Of a DNA stretch of 64,000 nt, positions 1 to 8,649 are shown piece by piece (position 1 is the stretch's first letter; each line of letters opens with the position of its first letter). Position numbers and translations under genes: made by a program. Under the pieces are notes generated by a model that ran no database searches, was not told the DNA's origin, and worked only from the letters and a program-made list of their open reading frames with translations. Source of the stretch: Streptomyces sp. NBC_00457 (GTDB lineage Bacteria; Actinomycetota; Actinomycetes; Streptomycetales; Streptomycetaceae); contig NZ_CP107905.1 in NCBI RefSeq assembly GCF_036014015.1, positions 1,488,001 through 1,552,000 on the forward strand, written 5' to 3'.

Positions 1-114
1 TCCGGACGCCTTCACGCGGACGCGGACCTGGCCGGGGCCGGGCTGCGGGACCTCGATCTCCGCCTCGTGCAGCACTTCCGTGCCGCCGAAACGGTCGAAC
101 AGGATGGGTTTCAT
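1..114 (-). CDS. NADP-dependent oxidoreductase, N-terminal end only
   Basis: The reverse strand starts with ATG at 114 and encodes about 38 residues beginning MKPILFDRFGGTEVL, then a Glu/Val/Pro-rich stretch (QPGPGQVRVRV). This is the usual opening of the GroES-like domain of zinc-independent quinone oxidoreductase/MDR enzymes, which reduce alpha,beta-unsaturated carbonyls with NADPH. The gene runs off the left edge, so the Rossmann domain cannot be inspected. Its promoter region holds two near-identical palindromes (146-191), suggesting control by a small dimeric repressor. Confidence 0.75.
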   Translation of the reverse strand, partial: MKPILFDRFGGTEVLHEAEIEVPQPGPGQVRVRVKASG

Positions 115-145
115 GACGACTCCTCTCGCGCCACCACCCCTTTAG

Positions 146-191
146 GTGGCTGGCCACGTAATGAACATAGCAGCAAACACGTGGCTAGCCA
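146..191. promoter_or_regulatory. paired operator-like palindromes upstream of the oxidoreductase
   Basis: GTGGCTGGCCAC at 146-157 and TGGCTAGCCA at 182-191 (flanked as CACGTGGCTAGCCAAG) are two copies of the same dyad, centred 35 bp apart. They lie 32-77 bp upstream of the oxidoreductase start. Tandem dyads like this usually bind TetR-, MarR- or HxlR-type repressors. The cognate regulator is not visible in the window. Confidence 0.45.
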
Positions 192-569
192 AGTATTTGC
201 TTTCGCTGGAGCGTCCCGACCGGAAGCTGGATGACAGAGCCGGCCAGACCCTGGCGGTCAGCGGTTCCCATCTGGCTCAGGGGCCCGGGGCGCTCACGGG
301 TGGGAGTGGGCATCGGCGAGGTCGGCCTGCCGGGCGACGCCGATCACGCTGATCGCCGTGCGGCAAGCTCCGGCCAGGACCAGGACAGCGACCGGCCCCG
401 TTGCCCGAGGGCAGGCACGCTGTTCGCCGCCACCGCGCCGCGTCGCTCATCGCGACGACCTGGACAGCGGTCATACCGTCCGGCGGTTGCTGGCCGGCGG
501 CGACGCGGTCGATTGCGGTTCGGGCTGTCCCGGGGGTCAGCACACTGGACCGGCCCTGGACATGCCGAA
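192..569. other. non-coding stretch
   Basis: Open frames exist on both strands here, but all are Arg/Pro/Gly-rich, lack ribosome binding sites and resemble no family. I see no gene; it may be degenerate sequence. Confidence 0.5.
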
Positions 570-593
570 GGCCGGCGCCATGCGGCGCCGGCC
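570..593 (-). terminator. hairpin terminator downstream of the cold-shock gene
   Basis: A perfect 10-bp GC stem (GGCCGGCGCC at 570-579 with GGCGCCGGCC at 584-593) closes a four-base ATGC loop about 50 bp beyond the stop codon of the cold-shock gene. There is no U-tract, as is common for Streptomyces terminators. Confidence 0.6.
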
Positions 594-640
594 CTCGCAT
601 CAACATCAAGAGGTGTCCGGCAGGTCTTGCCCGCCGGGTC

Positions 641-844
641 TCAGATGGCGCGGACGTGCGAGGCCTGCGGGCCCTTGGGGCCCTGGACGATCTCGAACTC
701 CACGTGCTGGTTCTCCTCGAGGCTACGGAAGCCGGAGCTGTCGATCTCCGAGTAGTGCACGAAGACGTCCGGGCCGCCCTCGGCCTGGGCGATGAAGCCG
801 AAGCCCTTCTCGGCGTTGAACCACTTGACGGTTCCCTGAGTCAT
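641..844 (-). CDS. CspA-family cold-shock protein
   Basis: The 67-residue protein is a single cold-shock domain, an OB-fold RNA/ssDNA chaperone acting on mRNA in the cytoplasm. RNP1 (KGFGFIA) and RNP2 (VFVHYSEI) are intact, the opening [14 protein letters not shown] is canonical and the length is normal. ATG at 844 is preceded by AAGGAG at good spacing, so the longer in-frame extension upstream is not used. As in other csp genes the leader is long (no other gene for 350 bp). Streptomycetes carry several paralogues and I cannot say which one this is. Confidence 0.95.
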   Translation of the reverse strand: MTQGTVKWFNAEKGFGFIAQAEGGPDVFVHYSEIDSSGFRSLEENQHVEFEIVQGPKGPQASHVRAI

Positions 845-1196
845 TTTGTTGCTCCTTGCAGGGGCTGGGGTACGGGACCCGCACCGTGCGGTGCCCCGGG
901 CCGGCCTGGACGCTACTTCTCCAGTTCCCTGAAGGAAGGCGGCGCCCGCGACATCGTTCTTCGCGAGCGTGCGGTGAAACACAGACACAAAAACTACGAC
1001 CGCCGCGTACAACCCGCCCCCCGCCGGATTCATTCCCACCGCGTGACGCAGGGCCTGGCAGTCCTCGCCAAGGCGCCGGGCGACAGAGAGACCGCCGATC
1101 CATGGATAAACCTTCCTCTCCCGCCCCTGCGCGGGCGCTCTTACGGTCGGGGCTGCGGGCGCTCACCGGCCCGCCGTACCGAAGGAGCAAGACCCC
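845..1196. other. divergent promoter region, csp and SDR genes
   Basis: No credible gene. It holds the csp leader on the left, one arm of an exact 19-bp inverted repeat at 1087-1105 and the SDR ribosome binding site (GAAGGAG near 1181). Confidence 0.5.
1087..1105 (+). promoter_or_regulatory. operator-like 19-bp element, left copy
   Basis: AGAGACCGCCGATCCATGG, about 90 bp upstream of the SDR gene. Its exact reverse complement occurs at 2027-2045, just upstream of the regulator gene. One arm overlaps the palindrome ATCCATGGAT (1098-1107). Position and exact conservation suggest a binding site for the adjacent regulator. Confidence 0.55.
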
Positions 1197-1946
1197 ATGA
1201 AGATGACCGGCAACACGATCCTGATCACCGGCGGCACCTCGGGCATCGGCCTCGGCCTGGCCCTGCGCCTGCACGAGGCCGGCAACAAGGTGATCGTCGC
1301 CGGCCGGCGCAAGGAACTCCTCGACGAGATCACGGCCGAGCACCCGGGCATCGACGCGCTCGTCCTCGATGTCGCGGACCCCGACTCCATCGCCCGGGCC
1401 CGGGAGACCGTGGCGGCGAGCCACCCGGGGCTGAACGTCCTGGTCAACAACGCCGGCATCATGCAGTTCGAGAATCTCCTGGACCCGGCCGGACTCCGGG
1501 TCGCCGAGGATCACGTCACGGTCAACCTGCTCGGCACGCTCCGGATGACGTATGCCTTCCTGCCGCTGCTGGTGGGCAAGGACGACGCGGTCGTCGTGAA
1601 CGTCACCTCGTCGCTGGCGTTCGTCCCGTTCCAGAGCACGCCGACCTACAGCGCGACCAAGGCCGCGCTGCACTCCTTCTCCGAAAGCCTGCGCATCCAG
1701 CTCGCCGGGGCCGACGCCGGCGTCCAGGTGATCGAGGTGGTCCCGCCGGGCGTGCGCACGGCGCTGCTGGGCCAGCAGGACAGCGACCAGTCGATGCCGT
1801 TGGACGACTTCCTCACCGAGACCCTCGACCTGCTGCGTGAGAAGCCCGACGCGCAGGAACTGGTCGTCGAGCGCGCCAGGTTCATCCGTGACGCGCAGGC
1901 CAACGGCTCCTACGACGAGGTCCTCGCCATGATCAGCGGCAGCTGA
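1197..1946 (+). CDS. short-chain dehydrogenase/reductase
   Basis: A 249-residue classical SDR: a cytosolic NAD(P)-dependent oxidoreductase of unknown substrate. The cofactor loop TGGTSGIG is near residue 12, NNAG near 85, and the catalytic YxxxK (YSATK) near 150, with the Ser located in VNVTSSLAF. The sequence resembles DltE-type SDRs, though no D-alanylation genes are nearby. GAAGGAG lies upstream of the ATG. It is followed by an MmyB-type regulator, a pairing common in actinomycetes. Identical 19-bp elements upstream of both genes imply a simple regulator/target module. Confidence 0.92.
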   Translation: MKMTGNTILITGGTSGIGLGLALRLHEAGNKVIVAGRRKELLDEITAEHPGIDALVLDVADPDSIARARETVAASHPGLNVLVNNAGIMQFENLLDPAGLRVAEDHVTVNLLGTLRMTYAFLPLLVGKDDAVVVNVTSSLAFVPFQSTPTYSATKAALHSFSESLRIQLAGADAGVQVIEVVPPGVRTALLGQQDSDQSMPLDDFLTETLDLLREKPDAQELVVERARFIRDAQANGSYDEVLAMISGS

Positions 1947-2026
1947 CCGATCTGGAGTGACCGACGCGAGCGCCCTCGACGTCGGCCGTGCGGGCGGCTT
2001 CGCGCGAGCGGGAGAGGACTGCTCAG

Positions 2027-2045
2027 CCATGGATCGGCGGTCTCT
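2027..2045 (-). promoter_or_regulatory. operator-like 19-bp element, right copy
   Basis: CCATGGATCGGCGGTCTCT is the exact reverse complement of the element at 1087-1105. It sits 35 bp before the regulator start at 2080, a fitting place for autoregulation. Confidence 0.55.
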
Positions 2046-2079
2046 GGATAGCCGGGCGGGATGCGGCGAGGATGGGGGC

Positions 2080-2919
2080 ATGGACAAGAAGGCACTGGCG
2101 GAATTCCTGCGCCGTCGGCGTGAGGTGTTGCGGCCCCGCGATGTCGGGCTGGTCGAGGGGGCGCGCAGGCGTACGCAGGGGCTGCGCCGCGAGGAGGTTG
2201 CGCAGCTCGCCGGTATGTCCACCGACTACTACGCACGGCTGGAACAGCAGCGTGCTCCGCAGCCCTCCGTGCAGATCACCGAAGCTCTCGCCCGGGCACT
2301 GCGGCTGACCCTGGACGAACGCGACCATCTCTTCGTCCTCATCGGCCACAACGCCCCGGCCCGATTCCACCGTTCTGAGCACGTCAGCCCGACGCTGATG
2401 CGAGTGCTGGACCGCCTCGACGACTCCCCGGCCCTGGTGACGACCGACCTGCTCGACACCCTCGCGATGAACCCCTTGGCCGTCGCACTGCTCGGCGACC
2501 AGATGCGCCACACCGGTCTGGCCAGCAGCGGCTACTACCGCTGGTTCATGGACCCGGCCGAGCGTCTGGTGTACCCCGAGGACGTCCACGAACACCACGG
2601 CCGTGCCAATGCGGCACGCCTGCGGGCCGCGCTGACCGCCGGCAGCGACACCCCCCGAGCCGCCCGGATCCTCGCCGAACTCCAGGAACACAGCCCCGAG
2701 TTCGTCCGCATGTGGGAACTTCAGGAGGTCGCCCAGCGCTACGACGACTGCAAGACCCTCCTCCATCCCGAACTCGGCCGCATCGACGTCGACGCCCAGC
2801 TCCTGTTCACCGAGAACCGCGCCCAGACCCTGGTGGTACTGACCACCCGCCCCGGCACCGAGAGCCACAGCAAACTCGAACTGCTCTCCGTCATCGGACA
2901 CCAACAGCTCACCCCCTGA
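2080..2919 (+). CDS. XRE/MmyB-type transcriptional regulator
   Basis: The 279-residue protein has an N-terminal helix-turn-helix of the type RRTQGLRREEVAQLAGMSTDYYARLEQ (residues about 30-60) and a C-terminal ligand-binding domain typical of MmyB-like actinobacterial regulators (YYRWFMDP, LVYPEDVHEHH). ATG at 2080 is chosen because the conserved MDKKALAEFLRRRRE opening begins there; the extra upstream codons lie in operator DNA. Such regulators often sit beside an SDR gene and are thought to bind hydrophobic ligands. Likely target: the SDR gene upstream and itself. Confidence 0.9.
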   Translation: MDKKALAEFLRRRREVLRPRDVGLVEGARRRTQGLRREEVAQLAGMSTDYYARLEQQRAPQPSVQITEALARALRLTLDERDHLFVLIGHNAPARFHRSEHVSPTLMRVLDRLDDSPALVTTDLLDTLAMNPLAVALLGDQMRHTGLASSGYYRWFMDPAERLVYPEDVHEHHGRANAARLRAALTAGSDTPRAARILAELQEHSPEFVRMWELQEVAQRYDDCKTLLHPELGRIDVDAQLLFTENRAQTLVVLTTRPGTESHSKLELLSVIGHQQLTP

Positions 2920-3056
2920 CATCCCGGACCGGATGGGTCGCTCCAGGCTCGGCTCCGCGCCGTCGGCGCGTTGATCGCGGCGGGCGTGGCGAGCAGGTCC
3001 AGTCGGCCGCAGGGGTTCACTTGACCGTCGTCATGCCGGGGAGGGCGGCGAAGGCG

Positions 3057-3408
3057 TCACGGGCGCTGGTTCAACAGGTCTGCCAGCACGTCGGGCCGTT
3101 CCACGGCGATGAAGTGCCCTGCCTTGGGGACCTGCGTGAAGTCGGCGGCCGGCAGCAGCTGCCTGCTGGCTTCCCGGTCCGAGGGCCGGGACCAGTCCTT
3201 CTCCCTGGTACACGCTCCTGGCGACGGCCGGGTAGCCGGGACGCATACCCGGCTCCACCCCGGCGATCACCGCGAGGAGACCGGACCGGGCGATTCCGCC
3301 GCGGAAGTCGTACGTGTTCACCGCGACGACCCGCCGTACCCGCTCCGGCAGATCGGCCACGGTGGTCAGGGCGAGCACCGCGCCCATGGACTCCCCCACC
3401 AACGTCAC
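3057..3408 (-). pseudogene. alpha/beta hydrolase remnant
   Basis: The reverse strand starts inside a hydrolase at the nucleophile elbow (VGESMGAVLAL, GxSxG). It continues with PERVRRVVAVNTYDF and then, after a frame change near 3190, gives the C-terminal signature PKAGHFIAVERPDVLADLLNQ with the catalytic His, ending at a stop at 3057-3059. The N-terminal third (oxyanion strand) and the lid region are missing. The piece is therefore N-terminally truncated, internally deleted and frameshifted. It lies just upstream of the MarR gene. Confidence 0.75.
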
Positions 3409-3471
3409 ACGTGCTCACGGCCATCGCCACCGCTCAGTCGATGGTGATGCTCGACGGCATCAATTAGTATT

Positions 3472-3500
3472 TTGACATAGGTTTCTCGTCATAGATAACG
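3472..3500 (+). promoter_or_regulatory. promoter of the marR gene
   Basis: TTGACA at 3472-3477 is a perfect -35 box; ATAACG at 3495-3500 sits at 17-bp spacing as a plausible -10. The predicted start of transcription falls within a few bases of the GTG at 3508, and no ribosome binding site is visible, so the mRNA may be leaderless. Confidence 0.5.
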
Positions 3501-3507
3501 TGGCGCC

Positions 3508-3987
3508 GTGACCGGAACCAGCGAGGCTCGCCCGAGCCAGGGCGTCGACCATGTGGCCGCAGGCCTCGTGGCGTGCCTGCCCGCGCTGAACCGGTACATC
3601 AAACAGAGCATCGACCGGCGACTGCCCTATCCCAAGCTCCCCGAGCGGCAGTTGGCCCTGCTTCAGTACGTCGCCGAGCACGACGGCGCGACTGTCCACG
3701 AGGCAGCCGACGCGCTGCGGATGATGCCGAACAACGTCAGCGCCCTGGTCACCCGCCTCACCGACGCGGGCCTGCTGGAACGGCGTCAGGACGACACCGA
3801 CAAGCGTGTGGCGCACCTGTGCGTCACCGCCACGGCGCGTCAACGCATCGGCGAGGTCGAGAACATCGCGGCGGCGCAGCTCGCGTCCGCGCTCCGCACC
3901 CTCACCGACGGCGACCGCGACGCCCTCGGCTCGGCGCTCGGCGCCCTCGAAGCTCTCGCCCGGCGCCTGCGCGACCACTCCGCCTGA
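3508..3987 (+). CDS. MarR-family transcriptional regulator
   Basis: A 159-residue winged-helix protein. The DNA-binding part (LPERQLALLQYVAEHDGATVHEAADALRMMPNNVSALVTRLTDAGLLERRQDDTD, with the wing at DKRVAHL) is flanked by dimerisation helices. The gene is 143 bp upstream of an MFS efflux pump in the same direction, the usual arrangement for a drug-responsive repressor and its target. The start is a GTG that may be leaderless. The ligand is unknown. Confidence 0.92.
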   Translation: MTGTSEARPSQGVDHVAAGLVACLPALNRYIKQSIDRRLPYPKLPERQLALLQYVAEHDGATVHEAADALRMMPNNVSALVTRLTDAGLLERRQDDTDKRVAHLCVTATARQRIGEVENIAAAQLASALRTLTDGDRDALGSALGALEALARRLRDHSA

Positions 3988-4130
3988 CCGGTCGATCCCG
4001 CTTCCCGTACGCCTACTGCCCTGCCACTACTGCGGCAGGGCCCGGCCGGCTGCGCTGCTCGCATACACAGCTCCCCCGCACATGTCCACGCGCCCAGTCG
4101 CGCGCCGCACGTCCCGAGGACAGCTCACAC

Positions 4131-6569
4131 ATGTCTGTCACCGCTGTTTCCACAGCGTCCACTCCCGTATCCGACCCCCCTCCCCGCGGTCTTCGCGCCA
4201 ACCCGTGGCTGACGCTGGTCGCCGTCGCGTTCGGCCTGTTCATGGTCGGCCTCGACGGCTCGGTCGTCTCGATCGCCAACGCCGAGATCGCCCGCGACCT
4301 GAACGCCACCACTGCGGAACTGCAGTGGGTCACCAACTCCTACCTGCTCGCCCTCGCCGCCGCCCTCATCCTCGGCGGCAAACTCGGCGACCGCTTCGGG
4401 CGCCGCACCCTCTACCTCGTCGGCGTCGTCGGATTCACCGTCGCGTCCGTCGCGATCGGCCTCGCCGGCTCGGTCGAGGGCGTCATCGCCTTCCGCGCCG
4501 TACAGGGCCTCTTCGGTGCGATGTTGATGCCCAACACCCTCGCACTGCTACGTGCGGTGTTCCCGCCGAAGAAGTTCGGCATGGCGGTCGGCATCTGGGC
4601 GATGATCTCGTCCGTCTCCACCGCGCTCGGCCCGATCGTCGGCGGGCTGCTCGTCGAGCACGTCAACTGGGAATCGGTCTTCTACATCAACGCCCCCATC
4701 GGCGTCATCGCCCTCATCTTCGGCCTCGTAGTGCTGCCGCGGTCCAGGAACGAGGCCGCCGCGAGCGAGAAGTTCGACGTGCCCGGCGTCGTGCTGCTCG
4801 CGCTCGGACTGCTCGGCGTCGTCTTCGGTGTCGTCAAGGGCGAGACGTGGGGCTGGACTTCGGCAGGCACGCTCGGCGCGATCGTCGGCGGTGTCGTCGT
4901 CCTGGTCCTCTTCGGCTGGTACGAGACCCGCGTCGCGCACCCTCTCCTGCCCATGCGCCTGTTCCGCAACCCGGCCCTGACCATCGGTACGTTCGTCACC
5001 GCGCTGAACTTCTTCGTCCTGCTCGGCGTGATCTTCTTCGTGATGCTGTACCTGCAGAACGTGCACGGCTTCACGCCCGTCGAGTCCGGAGTGCGCACCC
5101 TGCCGCTCAGCCTCGCCTCCATGGTGGCCTCACCGCTCGGCGCGAAGCTCACCGAGAAGTTCGGCCCGCGCCTGACCATGCCGCTCGGAATGCTGCTGCA
5201 GGCCGGCGCCGCGTTCACGATGCTCGCGTGGAGCGCCGACTCGTCGTACGCCGCCATGTGGCCACCGTTCGTCGCGCTCGGTCTCGGCGTCGGCATCGTG
5301 ATGGCCGCGTCCTCCGACGCGATCGTCGGCAACGCCCCCGTCAAGGACGGCGGCATCGCGGGCGGCCTCCAGGCCACCTCGCTCCAGGTCGGCGGCGCGC
5401 TCGGCACCTCGGTGCTCGTGTCCCTCATCAGCAGCCGCGTCGGCTCCACACTCACCGACTCGCTGACCGACGCGGGCGTGCCCCACTCGGCAGCCGCTCG
5501 CCTCGAGGAGGCGAAGGACGCGGTCGCGATGGGCGTCGCCCCGGTCTCCGACGCGATGCCCGCACAGCTCAGGACGGCCGTGGTGGAGGGCAGCCACACC
5601 GCCTTCATGAACGGCGTCCACACCGCCGTCCTGGTCACGGGCATCCTCGCCCTCGTGGGCGCCGCCCTCGCGGCGTTCGGCCTCCGAGGCCGGCAGGACG
5701 GGCACCACGAGAACACCGAGAACACCGCGCCCGACGAAACCGACGAGACCGACGAGAAGGTGCCGAGCCAGTCCGCTGCGCCAGCCATGCCCAAGGTCTC
5801 TTCCTCCGGCGGCATCCCGGTCAGCGGCTACGTCATCGGCGCCGAGTCGGCACCCGTTCCCGGGGCGGCCGTCACCCTGATCTCGCTGGGCGGGCGGCAG
5901 GTGGGCCGCGTGCTGGCCCACCCGGACGGTTCGTACACGGTGGACGCGCCGCGCGCGGGCAGCTACGTGCTCATCGCCTCCGCCAACGGCTACCAGCCAC
6001 AGGCTTCCACGGTGGTGCTCAGCGACGAGCCGGCCTCGTACGACGTCTTGCTCTCCGGCACCAGCGGCCTGGCCGGCACAGTCACCTCGGCCGACTGCAA
6101 GGAGCCGATCGGCGGCGCCATGGTGGTCGCGGCCGACGTGCGCGGCGACGTGCTCGCCGCCGGGCTGACCGACACGGACGGCGCCTTCAGCTTCGCCGAG
6201 CTGGTGCCCGGCCAGCTGACCCTCGCCGTGACCGCGGCCGGGTACCGGCCGATCGCGCTGCCCGTCGAGATCGCCCCGCATGGCGTCACCAGGACCGAGG
6301 TCGAACTGTCCTCCGCCCTGCACGTGCAGGGCGTGATCCAAGCCGCGGGCCGACCGCTGAACGACGCGCGGGTCACACTCGTCGACGCGGCCGGCAACGT
6401 GGTGGCCAGCGCGACCACCGGCGAGGACGGCGGCTACGCCTTCACCGACCTGGACGGCGGCGAGTACACGGTCATGGCGACCGGCTACCCGCCGAAGGCC
6501 ACCCACCTGACCGTGCACGGCTCGGGCGTGGAAAGCCACGACATCGAGCTCTCCCACCCGGGCGAGTGA
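4131..6569 (+). CDS. DHA2-family MFS efflux pump with C-terminal beta-sandwich repeats
   Basis: An 812-residue protein. Residues 1-535 form a 14-TM DHA2/EmrB-QacA drug/proton antiporter: motif A is GGKLGDRFGRRTLYLVG, motif C lies in GIWAMISSVSTALGPIVGG, and D/G-rich LDGSVVSIANAEI is in TM1. After an acidic linker (about 540-570, HHENTENTAPDETDETDE) follow three carboxypeptidase-regulatory/prealbumin-like repeats of about 80 residues (GYVIGAESAPVPGAAVTL, GTVTSADCKEPIGGAMVV, GVIQAAGRPLNDARVTLV). If the usual topology holds, this tail is cytoplasmic. GAGGA precedes the ATG. It is probably controlled by the upstream MarR protein. Confidence 0.93.
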   Translation: MSVTAVSTASTPVSDPPPRGLRANPWLTLVAVAFGLFMVGLDGSVVSIANAEIARDLNATTAELQWVTNSYLLALAAALILGGKLGDRFGRRTLYLVGVVGFTVASVAIGLAGSVEGVIAFRAVQGLFGAMLMPNTLALLRAVFPPKKFGMAVGIWAMISSVSTALGPIVGGLLVEHVNWESVFYINAPIGVIALIFGLVVLPRSRNEAAASEKFDVPGVVLLALGLLGVVFGVVKGETWGWTSAGTLGAIVGGVVVLVLFGWYETRVAHPLLPMRLFRNPALTIGTFVTALNFFVLLGVIFFVMLYLQNVHGFTPVESGVRTLPLSLASMVASPLGAKLTEKFGPRLTMPLGMLLQAGAAFTMLAWSADSSYAAMWPPFVALGLGVGIVMAASSDAIVGNAPVKDGGIAGGLQATSLQVGGALGTSVLVSLISSRVGSTLTDSLTDAGVPHSAAARLEEAKDAVAMGVAPVSDAMPAQLRTAVVEGSHTAFMNGVHTAVLVTGILALVGAALAAFGLRGRQDGHHENTENTAPDETDETDEKVPSQSAAPAMPKVSSSGGIPVSGYVIGAESAPVPGAAVTLISLGGRQVGRVLAHPDGSYTVDAPRAGSYVLIASANGYQPQASTVVLSDEPASYDVLLSGTSGLAGTVTSADCKEPIGGAMVVAADVRGDVLAAGLTDTDGAFSFAELVPGQLTLAVTAAGYRPIALPVEIAPHGVTRTEVELSSALHVQGVIQAAGRPLNDARVTLVDAAGNVVASATTGEDGGYAFTDLDGGEYTVMATGYPPKATHLTVHGSGVESHDIELSHPGE

Positions 6570-6578
6570 CAGCCCCCA

Positions 6579-6613
6579 GGCCGGACGCGCCAAGACCGGA
6601 AGCGCGCCCGGCC
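6579..6613 (+). terminator. hairpin terminator after the efflux pump
   Basis: GGCCGGACGCGC (6579-6590) pairs with GCGCGCCCGGCC (6602-6613) with one mismatch and an 11-base loop, starting 9 bp after the stop codon. Confidence 0.6.
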
Positions 6614-6830
6614 CGGCGGTGACGAACCCTGGATCCGGTGGTCGGTGGCGGCAGGGGACGGCCTGCCGCCACCGGTCCGGGATTCACCACGAGAGTCCGT
6701 CGTCTTTGCCATGCCTTGCCGACACAGTGTCCGCCGCCCAACAGCCCGTCGAAGCACCACCGTTGAGCGGGCTGGCGTTGCCCGCCGTGAAGGGGCCGCC
6801 CCGCTCCGCGCGGGATACCGGTCCGTGGAC

Positions 6831-8000
6831 TCACTTGACCTGGTCGGAGCGTCCCCGGAAGCGGAAGGTGTTCCCCTTCGCCTGGAACAGGAAGTACGCC
6901 GCGCCCGACTCCTTGGGGTCGATGCCGTCGGTGCCGGCGCGGATGGTCTTGACGAGTCCCTTGTAGGGGACGTCGAAGAGGCGTGGCAATACGGATCGTG
7001 GTGGGACGTCGGCCGAGCCGCCCAGCGACTTGAGGGCGCCGGCCACCAGTCCTACCGCGTCGTACGCCTCCGGGGACCAGCGGCCCGGTGTGGTGCCGTA
7101 CTTCGCGCGGTAGGCGGCCCGGAAGCCGCGGGACACGCTGCCGGGGTCGGTGAAGGGGGCGCTGAACAGCCAGTCCTGGCCCGCAGGTCCGGTCTGCTGG
7201 AGAAAGGCCGGCCGCATGATGTGCCAGGTGCCCAGGCGCGGTCCGGAGAAGCCCGCCTCGGTGAGAGCGCGGGCGCAGCGCGCGGCGCGTTCGGGGGTGG
7301 TGCCGCTGAAGACGACGGCCTGTGCCTTGGCGGCGACGGCGGCACGGACGGCGGGGCCGAAGTCGTCGCTCTCGGCGGCCACGGAGTGGACGCTGGTGGT
7401 GCCTTTCTGGGGCGGGTACTGCTCGACTTGGGTGGTGACTTCCGGGCCCGTCGGGCCCGCTGCCCGGTCATCGATGACGGCCGTGCGCTCGACCGGTTGC
7501 ACCTTGGCCAGGTACGAGATCAGCGGGAGCGCCAGGTCGCCCTCCGGGGCGCGGGTGACGCACACGGTGCGCAGCCTGGCATCGTCGAATGTCGCGTGGT
7601 CCAGAGAGATCAGCACCATGCCTGTGTCGGCGGCCCGGTAGAGCGGGGCGGCGGCCCGTGCCGCGGAGGCCGTGTTGGGACCGAGGACCGCGCTCACCCC
7701 GGCCTGGATGAGGCGCTGGGCCGCCTGTTCGGCCAGGGCCGGGTCGCCCCGGTCGTCGGCGGTCTCGAGGGCGAGGCGGAACGTGATGTCCGCGCGCGCG
7801 TTGTGCTGCTCCACGGCGAGCCGCACCGCGCGCTCCTGCGCCACGCCGTCCGCCCTGTGCGTACGGCTGAGGTCAGCTTGGAAACCGAGCGCGTGAACGG
7901 GAAGGGTGCCGCCCGAGCCGCCTGTGCCCCGTCGCCCGGCGGTCAGGTAGGCGGTGGCCCCGCCGCCGACGGCGACCACGGAGGCCGCCGCACTCCCCAT
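6831..8000 (-). CDS. ABC-type branched-chain-amino-acid-like substrate-binding protein
   Basis: A 389-residue periplasmic-binding-protein type 1 fold (Leu/Ile/Val-binding family). After a hydrophobic N-terminus (residues 1-24, no lipobox) come the family features ALGFQADLSRTHRADGVAQERAVRLAVEQHN, GVSAVLGPNTASAARAAAPLY and WSPEAYDAVGLVAGAL. It probably senses or binds a small solute at the cell surface; no permease or ATPase genes are adjacent. The ATG shares a base with the stop codon of the upstream lipoprotein gene (TGATG), so translation is coupled. That upstream gene carries an amber codon, which should affect expression here. Confidence 0.8.
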   Translation of the reverse strand: MGSAAASVVAVGGGATAYLTAGRRGTGGSGGTLPVHALGFQADLSRTHRADGVAQERAVRLAVEQHNARADITFRLALETADDRGDPALAEQAAQRLIQAGVSAVLGPNTASAARAAAPLYRAADTGMVLISLDHATFDDARLRTVCVTRAPEGDLALPLISYLAKVQPVERTAVIDDRAAGPTGPEVTTQVEQYPPQKGTTSVHSVAAESDDFGPAVRAAVAAKAQAVVFSGTTPERAARCARALTEAGFSGPRLGTWHIMRPAFLQQTGPAGQDWLFSAPFTDPGSVSRGFRAAYRAKYGTTPGRWSPEAYDAVGLVAGALKSLGGSADVPPRSVLPRLFDVPYKGLVKTIRAGTDGIDPKESGAAYFLFQAKGNTFRFRGRSDQVK

Positions 8001-8494
8001 CAGCAGCGCATCATCTCTTCCAGAACCTCGGCGTTCTCCCAGTCGGCCTGCTCAGGGGTGCGGTGCACTGTGACGACGGCGCTCAGCCGGAGTGGGCCCT
8101 TGGTGCCGCTCGCCGGTATCTCGTAGGAGCGGGTGAGGGTGGCGAGGACGTCCTTCGGGAGCGCCTGCTGGTGCCAGACACAGTCGTCGCCGAGAACCGG
8201 CCACAGCTGGGGGTCGCTTTCGTACGGAGACCGGCGGTCGGTGTCCGGGCCGAACTCGGAGGGTCTCGCGAGGACCTCCCGGACCAGGGCGGCCGCCTGG
8301 GCCGCGGACGTCGGGAGGCTGGCGGGGTCGATGTCGACGACGGCCGTCGTCTACGGGCCGGCGGTTCCCGTGACACCTGTCTTCTGCCGAGCGGTCGATC
8401 CGGACGCTTCGGCTCCACCTGACGTACAGCCCGCCAGCAGCAACCCGCACACCGCGACCGCACAGCCCAGGCCCGCCACTCCCCCGTTCCCCAC
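8000..8494 (-). pseudogene. lipoprotein gene interrupted by an in-frame amber codon
   Basis: From GTG at 8494 (AGGAGG at 8501-8506) one frame encodes a lipoprotein signal with lipobox LLLAGC, a short linker ending TGTAGP, then TAG at 8351-8353. The same frame continues for over 110 residues (TTAVVDIDPASLPTS ... WPVLGDDCVWHQQALPKDV ... EEMMRC) to a TGA that overlaps the next gene's start. No frameshift is needed, only one nonsense codon. The family is not one I recognise. It is either a recent pseudogene or a sequencing error; readthrough is possible but unsupported. Confidence 0.7.
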
Positions 8495-8649
8495 CACATG
8501 CCTCCTGAGCTCATCGGTTCACCATGTGCCGGCCACGATGCTATGCAGCAACTTGCGTGCAGTGACCACCGGTTGACGATCACGTGGCTGAGCTGTGGCA
8601 CACCTGTCACACGACCCCGGTACAGCGGCGTGAGGGACTCTCAGCGGGC

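Noticed and set aside
6645..8126. A 493-residue forward open frame
   Set aside because: It is antisense to the solute-binding protein, whose family motifs and coupling to the upstream gene are clear.
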